64,000 bases of DNA from Fusibacter_C sp942493125 (GTDB taxonomy: Bacteria; Bacillota; Clostridia; Peptostreptococcales; Acidaminobacteraceae), in assembly GCA_942493125.1 (NCBI GenBank), contig OW818667.1, forward strand, positions 682,001-746,000, read 5' to 3'. This document shows, piece by piece, positions 42,554 to 52,221 of the stretch. Positions within the stretch are counted from its first letter, which is position 1, and every line of letters starts with the position of its first letter. Position numbers and translations under genes: made by a program. The notes beneath the pieces were generated by a model. The model was not told the DNA's origin. It saw only the letters and a program-made list of their open reading frames with translations, and made no database searches.

Positions 42554-44563
42554 TTAGCGTCTTTTTTGAGTCTTTTGAGAAGTATCTGATTTATGAGTTG
42601 TGCTTGATTTTTGAGCTGTGCTTGATTTTTGAGCTGAGCCAGATTTCTGTGCAGAGCCAGATTTCTGTGCAGAGCCAGATTTCTGTGCAGAGCCAGATCT
42701 CTGAGCCGTGCCCGATTTCTGAGCTGAGCCTAATTTTTGCTTGCCATTTGAATGAGCAGCTTTATTGACCTTCGGTCGTATCAACGCTTTGTCATGCATT
42801 CCAATCAAGTCTTGACGATTTGCTAAGATCAAAGCTTCATAGACGAGGTCGTAGTTCTTCGGATTCTTATATTGAAGCAATGCACGCTGCATCGCTTTTT
42901 CTTGTTTTGTTTTTGGCACATACACTGGTTTCATGGTTCTAGGATCGATACCCGTATGGTACATGCAAGTACTCAAAGTACCTGGCGTCGGATAAAAATC
43001 TTGCACCTGCTCTGGCGTGTAATTGATGTCCCTGAGGTATTCTGCAAGTCTGACCGCTGATTTAAGTGTGCTGCCTGGATGAGAGCTCATCAAATACGGG
43101 ATGATATATTGGTCTTTGCCAAGCGACTTGTTGATGTCATCGAACGCTTTGACAAATTGGCTATAAAGTTTGCCGCTTGGTTTTCCCATATAGTCGAGTA
43201 CCACTTCGTCGATGTGCTCTGGTGCCACTTTTAACTGACCGCTGACGTGATGCTGACAGAGGTCGACGAAAAACGTTTTGTCTGGATCATGCATGAGATA
43301 GTCGTATCTGATACCACTTCTGATGAACACTTTTTTTACGCCTTCAAGCTTTCTGAGTTTTTTCAGCATGTCGTTATAATCTTTGTGATCGACGTTTAAA
43401 TGTTCACAAGGCTCGGGATACAAGCATTGTCGATGCTTACATGCGCCGTATTTCAACTGTCTGTCACATGCGGGGTTTCTAAAGTTTGCCGTTGGGCCAC
43501 CAACGTCGTTGATATAACCTTTAAAATCTTTATCAGCGATAATTTGCTGTGCTTCCTCGACGATGGACTCATGAGATCTTGAACTGACTATCCTACCTTG
43601 GTGGAATGCCAGTGCACAAAATGAGCAGTTTCCGAAACATCCACGTTCACTGATGATGCTGAGTTTGACTTCTTGTATCGCTGGAATGCCACCTTGTGCC
43701 ACGTATGAAGGATGTATCTCCCTCTGGTAGCCCAGTTTGAACGTCCAATCCAGATTTTCTCTTTCAAGTGGACGCGTCGGTGGATTCTGAACGACATAAC
43801 GGTCTTTATGTTTTTGAACGAGCGTCTTCCCTCTAATAGGGTCTTGTTCGTCATAAATTATTTTAAAACTCTTTGCATAGGCTATTTTATCTTGACTGAC
43901 CGTCTCAAAAGGATCAATCTCTACATATGACGGTAGCATGTCAAGATGATCTGTGATGAAACACGTACCTGGAATATGTTGAATGTACTGAACGTCGATG
44001 CCATTGTTCAAATACTCTGCAATCTCTACAATCTGATTTTCACCCATGCCATAAACGAGAAGATCTGCACCGCTGTCGAACAAAATAGAACGACGCACTG
44101 TATCATCCCAATAATCGTAGTGGGCAAAACGACGTAGCGATGCTTCGATGCCACCGATGATGATTGTATCCTCTTTATACTTCTTGCGTATCAAATTGGT
44201 GTAGACGATCGTCGCACGATCTGGACGAAGACCCATTTGTCCACCTGGTGAAAAGCTATCCGTTGTTCGACGGCGTTTTGAAACATAATAATGATTTACC
44301 ATTGAATCCATATTACCCGCTGTAACAAGGAAGCCAAGTCGTGGCTTACCCAGTACGGTGATGCTCTCTGGATCATTCCAGTCAGGTTGTGCGATAATGC
44401 CGACCTTATACCCGGCATCCAATAAAACCCTTCCGATGATCGTTGGACCAAATGTTGGATGGTCGACATAGGCGTCCCCAGAAACCAAGACGAAATCTAC
44501 ACCCTCCCATTCAAGCTTTTTTAAGTCTTCCCGATTCATTGGAAGAAAATCGTTTAATATCAT
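42554..44563 (-). CDS. YgiQ-family radical SAM protein with repetitive C-terminal tail
   Basis: This 669-residue protein has a cobalamin-type N-terminal region and a radical SAM domain with the cluster motif CFGNCSFCALAFHQG (CxxxCxxC). FDSGADLLVYGMGENQIVEI and APEHIDEVVLDYMGKPSG are typical of the YgiQ/UPF0313 family. The reaction is unknown. The last ~55 residues are repeats of QKSGSA and variants encoded by an 18-bp tandem repeat (about 42578-42735). It lies 44 bp before hutH on the same strand. Confidence 0.92.
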   Translation of the reverse strand: MILNDFLPMNREDLKKLEWEGVDFVLVSGDAYVDHPTFGPTIIGRVLLDAGYKVGIIAQPDWNDPESITVLGKPRLGFLVTAGNMDSMVNHYYVSKRRRTTDSFSPGGQMGLRPDRATIVYTNLIRKKYKEDTIIIGGIEASLRRFAHYDYWDDTVRRSILFDSGADLLVYGMGENQIVEIAEYLNNGIDVQYIQHIPGTCFITDHLDMLPSYVEIDPFETVSQDKIAYAKSFKIIYDEQDPIRGKTLVQKHKDRYVVQNPPTRPLERENLDWTFKLGYQREIHPSYVAQGGIPAIQEVKLSIISERGCFGNCSFCALAFHQGRIVSSRSHESIVEEAQQIIADKDFKGYINDVGGPTANFRNPACDRQLKYGACKHRQCLYPEPCEHLNVDHKDYNDMLKKLRKLEGVKKVFIRSGIRYDYLMHDPDKTFFVDLCQHHVSGQLKVAPEHIDEVVLDYMGKPSGKLYSQFVKAFDDINKSLGKDQYIIPYLMSSHPGSTLKSAVRLAEYLRDINYTPEQVQDFYPTPGTLSTCMYHTGIDPRTMKPVYVPKTKQEKAMQRALLQYKNPKNYDLVYEALILANRQDLIGMHDKALIRPKVNKAAHSNGKQKLGSAQKSGTAQRSGSAQKSGSAQKSGSAQKSGSAQKSSTAQKSSTTHKSDTSQKTQKRR
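42578..42735 (-). repeat. 18-bp tandem repeat coding for the YgiQ tail
   Basis: About nine units with an 18-bp period; the three units around 42640-42695 are nearly identical (GAGCCAGATTTCTGTGCA on the plus strand). The ends have diverged. The period keeps the reading frame and codes for a SAQKSG hexapeptide. Confidence 0.85.
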
Positions 44564-44598
44564 TTTTTCCCTTTCTTACCCCTCGCCTCGCGTAGGGC

Positions 44599-47500
44599 TT
44601 AAACCTTAAACAAAATATGTTCGAGAACTGGTCTCAGTGATTCCACAAAATTGAAATTGCTAAAATCAAATTCTTTGACCTTTATACTGACTGATATTGA
44701 TAAGAGACCCCTTTTAGAGCCGTTGTTAAAACTCATGATGATATAGGATTTCCAATCGGGCATGACGGCCGAACCTTTTATTGGTGCACCTGATTCCGTC
44801 GCATCCCAATCGATAAAGTAAACACTTTGATTTGAATTTTGGTATGTCTCAATAATGCGGCTGTTGAGAACGCGCTCATTGCTAATAGATTCTTGTCCCT
44901 TTTTCTTGTATAGGACTTCTTCTATTGTATCATCCTCTCCAAATCTTACAAACTGCACTTCATCCCCTTCTGTAATGTCAAGAATTGAAATAAAGGTATT
45001 TCGAATGCCTTCATGATCATAATGTCCATTGTTCAACTGATTGATGATATCAAGCAAAGCTTGCATATTTCTTGTGTCCGATGAAATATTGCCAGTCAAA
45101 ATACCCGTTAAACGGTCATATCGATGGCCTTCTTTGATAAGTTTATCATCCCAACTTGTCGATTTGTTTCTGCCATTATTTTTACTATAATAAAGTGCTT
45201 GGTCTGCTTTTTCTATTAGTTCCTCTTCATTTGCCCCATCGTCTGGGTATGTTGAAACGCCAAGACTTACTGTCAACGGCATTTCATCGCCGAGCAATTT
45301 GCTCTGCTCAATCAACGTACGAATTTTCTCAGCAACTTTATGCCCACTCATAGCATCGGTTTCAGGAAGCAAAATGATGAACTCTTCTCCACCATATCTC
45401 GCGACATAATCAGAAGCCCTTACTGATTTGAGTAAGCGTTCACCGATTTTCGATAATATTTCATCGCCTTTTCTATGCCCATAAGTGTCATTGACATTTT
45501 TAAATTTGTCGATATCCAGCATGATCACAGATAAGCTGAAGTTTTGTTGTCTAGAGATACTCATCTGAATTGCAAATTGTTGTTCAATATGCTTACGAAG
45601 ATACACTCCAGTGAGTTTATCAATAGTTGAGAGTTTTTTCAAGTTATAATTATCGATGAAAACGTAAATTAAATTAATAAATGACTTTGCCTGATTGAAT
45701 GTAAATGCGTTGAAACGGTTGATAACATTGGTAGAATCAAGGAATACGTATCCGATAATTTTTCTTTTTGCTGTGAAAATATCATCTCTTCTCTTTGCAC
45801 CTTGAATTTTGTGATTTGAGGCTTCATATATTGGAAAGCAGATCATACCCTTCTGCTCTTCCGTCAGCAACTGAATATTGGTATGTGGATTGAGTTTCGA
45901 AATGTAAATGCCATCGATATCATTACCAAAACTGTTGATAAGGCGCATAATATCGTAATCAGCAGCTTGGTCGTCCGCCTTGATGACCTCGCTGATATTG
46001 TCATTTTCATCAAGCAAATAAATAAAGGCACGCTCGCCAATCGTCACCTGCTGAAGGTATTTCAAGATGATCTTGAGGTTAGCAATTTCATCCTTTTCCA
46101 AATTTTTAATCAGATCTGTCGAGCTTTCGAATTTCTCATTTTCCTCTATATTATAGTTCTTATAGACGAGATTGAGGAACTCACTATTATTATATAACAG
46201 GTTGAACTGGTTAAGGTCAAAAAAATCATCTACAGTATCAATGCGTCCTTCGACGACATTGCTGTATTTCGACCCTTCAAAGTTGAGAAGAATACGGATG
46301 ATCTTGTTGATTTTATTTTTCAAGGCCATCTTCGTATCGTCATGCAAGATGAATGTCTCTTTAAATTCATGTGGAATTTCTGCTGTCAAATCGGCCAAGA
46401 CGTCTAGCGACATCAAGTAATACCTAAGCGCCTCGTAAGTGTTGCGCTTATCATAGTACTCATTGCCCAAAATATAATAGACACGCCATAAAAACTCTGA
46501 TGATTGTTCTTTGATAGGATCAATCAACACAGTGATTCGTTCTATAGCATAGTCAGAAAAACAAGCCTCAATAAAATCTCGCTTCAAGCGGACTATTTTT
46601 GTATTGTAGCGTTTCATGAGCTCAAAATCCATCTGAAGAAGGCGTTCTGCGTTAAGATAATCACTTTCTTCTATAGTATCAATAAGCAGCTCTAAAACAA
46701 ATTCTCTTAGGAGTTTAGACTCTGCAGGATTTTGTGTGATTTCATAAAGCGATTCAATTTCATCCATCGGAAGCTTTTTCTCAAAATGTCTTTCGCCTTT
46801 ATTATTAAGCACTATGTTTTCTTTTTTATAATTCAATTTAATATCAATCAATTTCAATCGATATTTGCGGTAATCGTCCATCACTTCATCAGCATTGAAA
46901 TCATAACGCCATTGATTGACTTTCATGATGCTGTTCATCGCAAGATAATATTCAAAATGGAGCAAATAGTAGTCAAACTTGTCGTAATCTCTTTTCTTAA
47001 TAATCTGGACTTCATGCTCTAGTCGCGTAATTAACTTATGCGCTTTGCCATAAGTTTCATTTAATATTTGTCCGTGGCAAAGGTTCAATAGCGCTAGAAT
47101 CGTCATGTTTTTATCGCCTACTGTCTCAGCCATCTCATATGATTCTTCGAAATACTTATTTGCCATCTCGTAACGGCCTTCGATTCGATACGTTTCACCT
47201 AAATTGTTGAGATAGACCGGCAAACTAACTGAATAATTGCGGTTGTTGGCACGTGTGTAGGCTTTTCTAAAATAGTCTCGCGCGACAATATAATCCCCAT
47301 AACCATCCAGATAAATAACGCCAAAATTGTTGTATGCTTTTACGATTTTTTCGTCGTCGCCTACAATTTTGTAATGCATGAGACTCTCTGTAAATGCTTC
47401 AATACTTTCATCAAATCGATTGTTGTATAGGTGATTGATACCGATTTCATTTTCAAAAACGGCTTGTTGTTCCGTTATCTGAAGCCTTGTACTTTCTTCA

Positions 47501-48663
47501 AGGTAGTGCTCTGACAATTCTCGATGCGTCTCTAAATCACCATTGCTGATCAAACATTTGCTCTTCATGTAAGCAGCGCGGAATTCACCGTCCATATAAT
47601 CACACGCATGAGCTGCTGAAAGAGCTTCGTCTGCTATCTCTTCCGATTTTAAAATGTCATTTTTATAGTATAAAATCGATGCATGTTCAATTTGAACATC
47701 AATCTTAGCTTTGATATCCGCCTCATCTATCGTTTCATATAAATATTGGATACGCATCATGGCACGATCCAGTCTACCTGATTTGATCAGTAGTTTGATT
47801 AATTGCATCGATATTTGTACGATTTTTTCTTTGATTTCAAGTTTTATATATAGCTCAAGGCCCTGATCAAGCAAATCAATTGCCTTATGACTATTGGCTT
47901 TCAGCATATAATCTTCTGAGAAAATGATGCAATAATCGGCTGCTCGCTCAGCATCATGACTCGCTATAAAGTAGTCAATCAGACTTTCATTGATTTCACC
48001 TTTCTCCAAAAAACTGCTTTCAAATAAATTAGCCGCTTTTCTAGAGAGTCCAACCATTTCATCGTCAGATAAAGTATCAAAGAATACCTTTTTAAGTTCA
48101 TTTGTATTGAAAACATAGACATACTCAACGTCGCTGATGCGTTTGTTTAATATGTGCTTCTCTTCCATTTCTTCTAGAAATCCTGGCACATCAAGCTCAC
48201 TGACATCTGCAATGCTATAAATCGTCTGCACACTAAAAGAACCTTTAAGAACAGACAACTTTCTCAAGATTTCATAATGTGCTCTATTGATGCTATTGAT
48301 GATGCTATCGTAGTCTTCACGCTTTTGGTCGACATAGTCGAATGTGAAGTTGTCATCTACTTCATCGAGGTTCCACGTCATTTTACTTTCATCAAAAAAT
48401 ATAATGCCGTCATACCAAAGCTTCTTAATCATTCGCTTTGTCAAACTTGCTTTGCCCTGATTTTCAAGCATGAGTCGATGCGTCAGTTTGTAAGGGATAT
48501 AGTTGAGACCGAGTGATGTCTTTACTATTTGCCCCGTCTCTTCAAGGTTCAATGACGACAATTTGATTTGCCCAGTTGTCTCTTTATAACGTTTAACCAG
48601 TACATCAGCATCGATGCACGTACTGATAATGTAATAATTTGTCGACCCCTTGTAAGCTAACAT
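44599..48663 (-). CDS. 3' part of a giant pseudokinase-ATPase-TPR-GGDEF protein
   Basis: These 1354 residues look like the continuation of the gene at 48668-49981. First comes the end of an AAA/STAND-type ATPase and winged-helix region, then a long TPR array (about 210-640), a helical region, a GAF-like domain (about 850-1000), a GGDEF domain (about 1003-1168) and a last GAF-like domain. GGDEF has LDIDKFKNVNDTYGHRKGD, the intact active loop GGEEF and the inhibitory site RASD five residues before it, so it should make cyclic di-GMP. The ATG at 48663 has no ribosome site. Restoring the frame by one base at 48670-48677 fuses both parts into one 1793-residue protein. Confidence 0.85.
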   Translation of the reverse strand: MLAYKGSTNYYIISTCIDADVLVKRYKETTGQIKLSSLNLEETGQIVKTSLGLNYIPYKLTHRLMLENQGKASLTKRMIKKLWYDGIIFFDESKMTWNLDEVDDNFTFDYVDQKREDYDSIINSINRAHYEILRKLSVLKGSFSVQTIYSIADVSELDVPGFLEEMEEKHILNKRISDVEYVYVFNTNELKKVFFDTLSDDEMVGLSRKAANLFESSFLEKGEINESLIDYFIASHDAERAADYCIIFSEDYMLKANSHKAIDLLDQGLELYIKLEIKEKIVQISMQLIKLLIKSGRLDRAMMRIQYLYETIDEADIKAKIDVQIEHASILYYKNDILKSEEIADEALSAAHACDYMDGEFRAAYMKSKCLISNGDLETHRELSEHYLEESTRLQITEQQAVFENEIGINHLYNNRFDESIEAFTESLMHYKIVGDDEKIVKAYNNFGVIYLDGYGDYIVARDYFRKAYTRANNRNYSVSLPVYLNNLGETYRIEGRYEMANKYFEESYEMAETVGDKNMTILALLNLCHGQILNETYGKAHKLITRLEHEVQIIKKRDYDKFDYYLLHFEYYLAMNSIMKVNQWRYDFNADEVMDDYRKYRLKLIDIKLNYKKENIVLNNKGERHFEKKLPMDEIESLYEITQNPAESKLLREFVLELLIDTIEESDYLNAERLLQMDFELMKRYNTKIVRLKRDFIEACFSDYAIERITVLIDPIKEQSSEFLWRVYYILGNEYYDKRNTYEALRYYLMSLDVLADLTAEIPHEFKETFILHDDTKMALKNKINKIIRILLNFEGSKYSNVVEGRIDTVDDFFDLNQFNLLYNNSEFLNLVYKNYNIEENEKFESSTDLIKNLEKDEIANLKIILKYLQQVTIGERAFIYLLDENDNISEVIKADDQAADYDIMRLINSFGNDIDGIYISKLNPHTNIQLLTEEQKGMICFPIYEASNHKIQGAKRRDDIFTAKRKIIGYVFLDSTNVINRFNAFTFNQAKSFINLIYVFIDNYNLKKLSTIDKLTGVYLRKHIEQQFAIQMSISRQQNFSLSVIMLDIDKFKNVNDTYGHRKGDEILSKIGERLLKSVRASDYVARYGGEEFIILLPETDAMSGHKVAEKIRTLIEQSKLLGDEMPLTVSLGVSTYPDDGANEEELIEKADQALYYSKNNGRNKSTSWDDKLIKEGHRYDRLTGILTGNISSDTRNMQALLDIINQLNNGHYDHEGIRNTFISILDITEGDEVQFVRFGEDDTIEEVLYKKKGQESISNERVLNSRIIETYQNSNQSVYFIDWDATESGAPIKGSAVMPDWKSYIIMSFNNGSKRGLLSISVSIKVKEFDFSNFNFVESLRPVLEHILFKV

Positions 48664-48667
48664 AAGG

Positions 48668-49981
48668 TCAAAAAAAAGAACGCTCTACAAGACTGATTTT
48701 TTCAAAATCATCGATGAACAAAACAAAAAATTTGTTGCTTGTGTAGTCCAAAAAGAAGTTAAAGACGCGATTTAATAATCTGAGTTGATGTTGCATTGGA
48801 TCAAGCTCTTTATTCTCTTTGATATTCCATTTACCAATCAATTCAGGCACAAGACATGCCAGTTCCTGTCCGTATTTCTGAATCAATATCGGAGAAACAT
48901 CGCCTTGATTGGCGACAAATTTGATGAGTGCCTTTGTCGTGTAAAAACTCTCTGAAAAATCTGTAGGCCTCAAATAGATGTAGTTATATCGATTAAATTT
49001 TGCTATATAGTAGATTTCATTTAATGTTCTCGATTTACCACTGCCGTTTTCACCTTGAAGAAATAACCCGTGTTGAGACAATGCTTTTTTAGATTTCAAA
49101 TCCATCAGGTTTTTAATTTCTTTTAAAATTGCATCTCTGCCAATAATTTTTGTGCTATCGTGAATTTTATCATAGAATCTGACATCGCTACTATCGACTT
49201 CGATCCATATCAGTGCACACAATTCTTTTATAAAAACCTGAATGCTTTCATGTCGCTCATCTCTTATGTGGCTTGTCGCTTTCAGAATGAAACGGTGAAT
49301 TTCATTGGTATGCCCAGAGCTCAGAACACTCTGCAGCGATTTTAAGCGATAGTCAATTCTAAAATAGAGATAATAAATGATGACACCCATGGAATAAATG
49401 TCTACTTGTTCATCCGTTTCTTCACCCCAAATAATTTCTGGCGCAATAAATTGGCTGAACCTTTCATGGTCCATTTTAAAATAATAATCGTTGATAAAGT
49501 TACCCGCAACGTCCATGAGCTTCATAACGATTTGACCATTTTGCCTTAATATGACCATTTGATCGAAATTGAGGTATTTATAGATCACACCTCTAAAATG
49601 CAAGAAGCGTACAGCCTTACAAAGCTGTACGATAACGCTGTTGATTTCAGATTTATTTAAATCAGAGTATTGAACTCTGTGTTCTTCTTCAAAATGTTCA
49701 TAGGTGTAATAGTACTGTTTTCTATTTACTCTATTGCCATTCACAGTTAATATGGGCTGAAATTCGTAGGCTGATATTAAATTATCGTGAATCAACGTCT
49801 TAATCTCTACGAAAACATCCTCCATATGCTTGATAAAATCATAATTGGACAATTCGGTGTCAAATATACGAATCCTTTTGATTTCGGCATTTTTTTCTTT
49901 ATCGGAAACCAAGTATTCCACGAAGCTATTATCTCGACTAATAAGTCTTATGACATCGTATCGTTCATTTATCGTTTTCAA
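48668..49981 (-). CDS. 5' part: pseudokinase plus AAA-type ATPase
   Basis: These 437 residues start at a TTG (49981) after GGGGGAA. An N-terminal kinase fold (about 1-260) keeps the KRI lysine, FIAPEI and the DIYSMGVIIYYLY helix, but the catalytic HRD is replaced (GVIYKYLNFDQM) and DFG reads DVAG. The ATPase follows with Walker A LQGENGSGKSRT and Walker B FFVLFIDDFEKIS. The frame then ends at TGA within a T8 run, in the middle of the ATPase. Continuing in the next frame gives ERSFFDLMLAYKGST with no break in the domain. It lies 30 bp after a MarR gene. Confidence 0.85.
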   Translation of the reverse strand: MKTINERYDVIRLISRDNSFVEYLVSDKEKNAEIKRIRIFDTELSNYDFIKHMEDVFVEIKTLIHDNLISAYEFQPILTVNGNRVNRKQYYYTYEHFEEEHRVQYSDLNKSEINSVIVQLCKAVRFLHFRGVIYKYLNFDQMVILRQNGQIVMKLMDVAGNFINDYYFKMDHERFSQFIAPEIIWGEETDEQVDIYSMGVIIYYLYFRIDYRLKSLQSVLSSGHTNEIHRFILKATSHIRDERHESIQVFIKELCALIWIEVDSSDVRFYDKIHDSTKIIGRDAILKEIKNLMDLKSKKALSQHGLFLQGENGSGKSRTLNEIYYIAKFNRYNYIYLRPTDFSESFYTTKALIKFVANQGDVSPILIQKYGQELACLVPELIGKWNIKENKELDPMQHQLRLLNRVFNFFLDYTSNKFFVLFIDDFEKISLVERSFF

Positions 49982-50011
49982 CTGAATGCTTCCCCCTATG
50001 AAAGTACTCTT

Positions 50012-50437
50012 TTATAATTCGACTTTTTCATTGAAAATTCTAAAGCCCTCATCGATGGCGTCGATAACTGTCTCATCTAATTGGCTTAAGATGCTCTCAA
50101 CATAGTTGATGCGATTTTCCATGACGAGTTTGATGAGATCATGGCCTTTTTGTAATACCACAATTCTCACGATGCGTCGATCATTCTCGTCTTTGACACG
50201 TCTAACGAGTTCATTTCTTTCCATTCTATCTAAAAGATCCGTCACTGTGCTGCAAGCTAAATACATTCTTGAGCTCAGTTCGCCAATCGTTAGATTTTCT
50301 TCATTTCTCAAATATTGAAGCGCTTCAAATTGCGGTGGTGTAATATCCACATCATTTAAAATTTCACGGCCTTTTTTCTTTATCTTATAGCACACACGTC
50401 TTAAATTTTCTTCTACTCTAATTGTACGATCACTCAT
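50012..50437 (-). CDS. MarR-family transcriptional regulator
   Basis: This 141-residue regulator has the MarR winged helix: DITPPQFEALQYLRNEENLT, IGELSSRMYLACSTVTDLLD and RRVKDENDRRIVRIVVLQKG. It is encoded 30 bp before the pseudokinase gene on the same strand and may control it or share its transcript. GGAGG stands 7 nt before the ATG. A divergent promoter region separates it from the M23 peptidase gene. Confidence 0.92.
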   Translation of the reverse strand: MSDRTIRVEENLRRVCYKIKKKGREILNDVDITPPQFEALQYLRNEENLTIGELSSRMYLACSTVTDLLDRMERNELVRRVKDENDRRIVRIVVLQKGHDLIKLVMENRINYVESILSQLDETVIDAIDEGFRIFNEKVEL

Positions 50438-50523
50438 GATATTTCCTCCAATACTTTCTCTTAAACTCTATTTTACAGAATATAAATGCTTAGGTAAACT
50501 AAATTTTATAATTGCATTGTTAT

Positions 50524-50551
50524 TTTACACGGTTCTATGGTAGAATATATT
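50524..50551 (+). promoter_or_regulatory. Promoter of the M23 peptidase-bactofilin operon
   Basis: TTTACA (50524-50529), a 16-bp spacer and TATATT (50546-50551) lie about 27 bp before the start codon. Confidence 0.5.
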
Positions 50552-50577
50552 AAGTTTTTATTACATTTGGAGGAAAC

Positions 50578-51582
50578 ATGAATAAAATAAAGAATTACTT
50601 TATGAAGAATAAAGTGACCATCATGATTATACCCAGTGCAGAAAAATCAATTAGACAGTGGAAATTCAACATGGCAGGCGCATTTTTAGTGCTCGTAGCT
50701 CTAATTATCATAAATGTAACACTCCTCATCAACACCATCTCATCAAAAGTCGTTTCAGAGTCACTTACTTCAGAAAATTCCGTATTGTCAGAGAGTCTCT
50801 TGATGACACAGGATAAGATCGATATGCTTCAAAATATCAATGCAAATAAAACAGAAGAAGTAAAGACATTAAAGTTGTCACTTCAAAATTCAAACGAATT
50901 CCTTGTAGCAAGGCTTCTAGAAATGGAAAAAACACAAGCCTATGTCTCACAGCTTGTCGTATTGTTTAACGACGAAACAAAGTCAAACGTCGAAGTCCCT
51001 ATCAGTCGATCATTTAGCAGATTAACACAGGTTTCTACGACAGAATCAAATGAAACCTTGTCACCAGATGAACTTTTATTATCCGAAATCGAATCCTTGA
51101 TTTCAAATGATGAAATCTCTCAAATTATCACTGAGCAAACTGATGCATATACTGAACTTGTATCAAAAATGGCTTCCCAAATCAGTTACCTTGAAAGCCG
51201 TCCTGATTTCTATCCAACAAGTGGCACATACAGCTCGCCTTTTGGTTATAGAAAAGATCCGATTACTGGACGTTCAAAGCTTCACAACGGTATTGATATC
51301 AGCAATAAAGTAGGCACAGCTATATTTGCAGCTGGTACTGGCATCGTCACATACTCAGGATACGATGGCAATTTTGGAAATGTTCTGATCATCGATCACG
51401 GATATGGTTACGAATCCGTTTATGCACACTGTAAGACACTTCTATATTCACCTGGTGACGAAGTGACAAAGGGTGAGCAGGTAGCAACCATGGGCACGTC
51501 AGGGCGTACAACGGGACCTCATCTCCACTTTGAGATTCGTTACAACGAAACGCCTATTAATCCACTCAAATTTATCCAATAA
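50578..51582 (+). CDS. M23-family cell-wall endopeptidase
   Basis: This 334-residue protein has one N-terminal membrane helix (about 33-53), an extracellular coiled coil (about 60-125) and a C-terminal LytM domain (about 215-330). The zinc ligands and catalytic His lie in KLHNGIDIS and TTGPHLHFEIRYNETPINP. It cuts peptidoglycan cross-links outside the cell. GGAGG stands 6 nt before the ATG. The bactofilin gene follows by 28 bp, a pairing that in several bacteria shapes the cell wall. Confidence 0.94.
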   Translation: MNKIKNYFMKNKVTIMIIPSAEKSIRQWKFNMAGAFLVLVALIIINVTLLINTISSKVVSESLTSENSVLSESLLMTQDKIDMLQNINANKTEEVKTLKLSLQNSNEFLVARLLEMEKTQAYVSQLVVLFNDETKSNVEVPISRSFSRLTQVSTTESNETLSPDELLLSEIESLISNDEISQIITEQTDAYTELVSKMASQISYLESRPDFYPTSGTYSSPFGYRKDPITGRSKLHNGIDISNKVGTAIFAAGTGIVTYSGYDGNFGNVLIIDHGYGYESVYAHCKTLLYSPGDEVTKGEQVATMGTSGRTTGPHLHFEIRYNETPINPLKFIQ

Positions 51583-51610
51583 TTGAAATCGCATAATTAG
51601 GAGGGACGTT

Positions 51611-52114
51611 ATGTTTCAAAAGAAAGAAGCCGAATCAAATTATGACATCATTATCGGTCCAAGCTCACTCATCAAAGGGGATATCGAGAGCGAAGGCAGC
51701 ATCAGAATCGATGGAAAAATATTTGGAAACATCAAATCACTTGGCAATGTCATCATAAGCGAAAATGCAAATGTCAAAGGTGACATCTTCAGTGTCAACG
51801 CCGAGATCTATGGAAAATGCGAAGGAAATGTACAAGTTAAAGGTAAAATCAACATTCACCAGAATTCAACACTCATAGGCGATATTGTCGCAAAGAGCTT
51901 CAACACAAAAGAGGGTTCGTTTTTTAAGGGCAATTGCATCGTCGACCCAGCAGAAGAACTCATCATCACGATTGATTCACTAATAAACCCACCTCAAAAC
52001 GAAACTATCTTAGTCGACTTTTCAAAATCGAATCCAAACGAACGCAACAAAAATAGAAATGATAAAGACAAAGATAAAGACTTCGATAAGCAAAATGAAA
52101 GTAAGAAAGCTTAA
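51611..52114 (+). CDS. Bactofilin (polymer-forming cytoskeletal protein)
   Basis: This 167-residue protein has the bactofilin beta-helix (about 15-115): SLIKGDIESEGSIRIDGKIF, GNIKSLGNVIISENANVKGD and KINIHQNSTLIGDIVAKSFN. The last ~35 residues are charged and disordered (NKNRNDKDKDKDFDKQ). Bactofilins form filaments at the membrane and position wall enzymes. It shares an operon with the M23 peptidase. GGAGGGA stands before the ATG. Confidence 0.93.
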   Translation: MFQKKEAESNYDIIIGPSSLIKGDIESEGSIRIDGKIFGNIKSLGNVIISENANVKGDIFSVNAEIYGKCEGNVQVKGKINIHQNSTLIGDIVAKSFNTKEGSFFKGNCIVDPAEELIITIDSLINPPQNETILVDFSKSNPNERNKNRNDKDKDKDFDKQNESKKA

Positions 52115-52131
52115 CCAAATAATAAAAAATT

Positions 52132-52165
52132 AACGGACTGTGATCGAATTTCGACACAGTCCGTT
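52132..52165. terminator. Terminator between bactofilin and ltaS
   Basis: AACGGACTGTG and CACAGTCCGTT form a perfect 11-bp stem with a 12-nt loop, followed by TTATTG. It separates the convergent genes. Confidence 0.85.
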
Positions 52166-52221
52166 TTATTGTTGATATTTGATGTTTGTTGTTGTCTCAA
52201 GTTGATTGTCTTATTTGCCAC

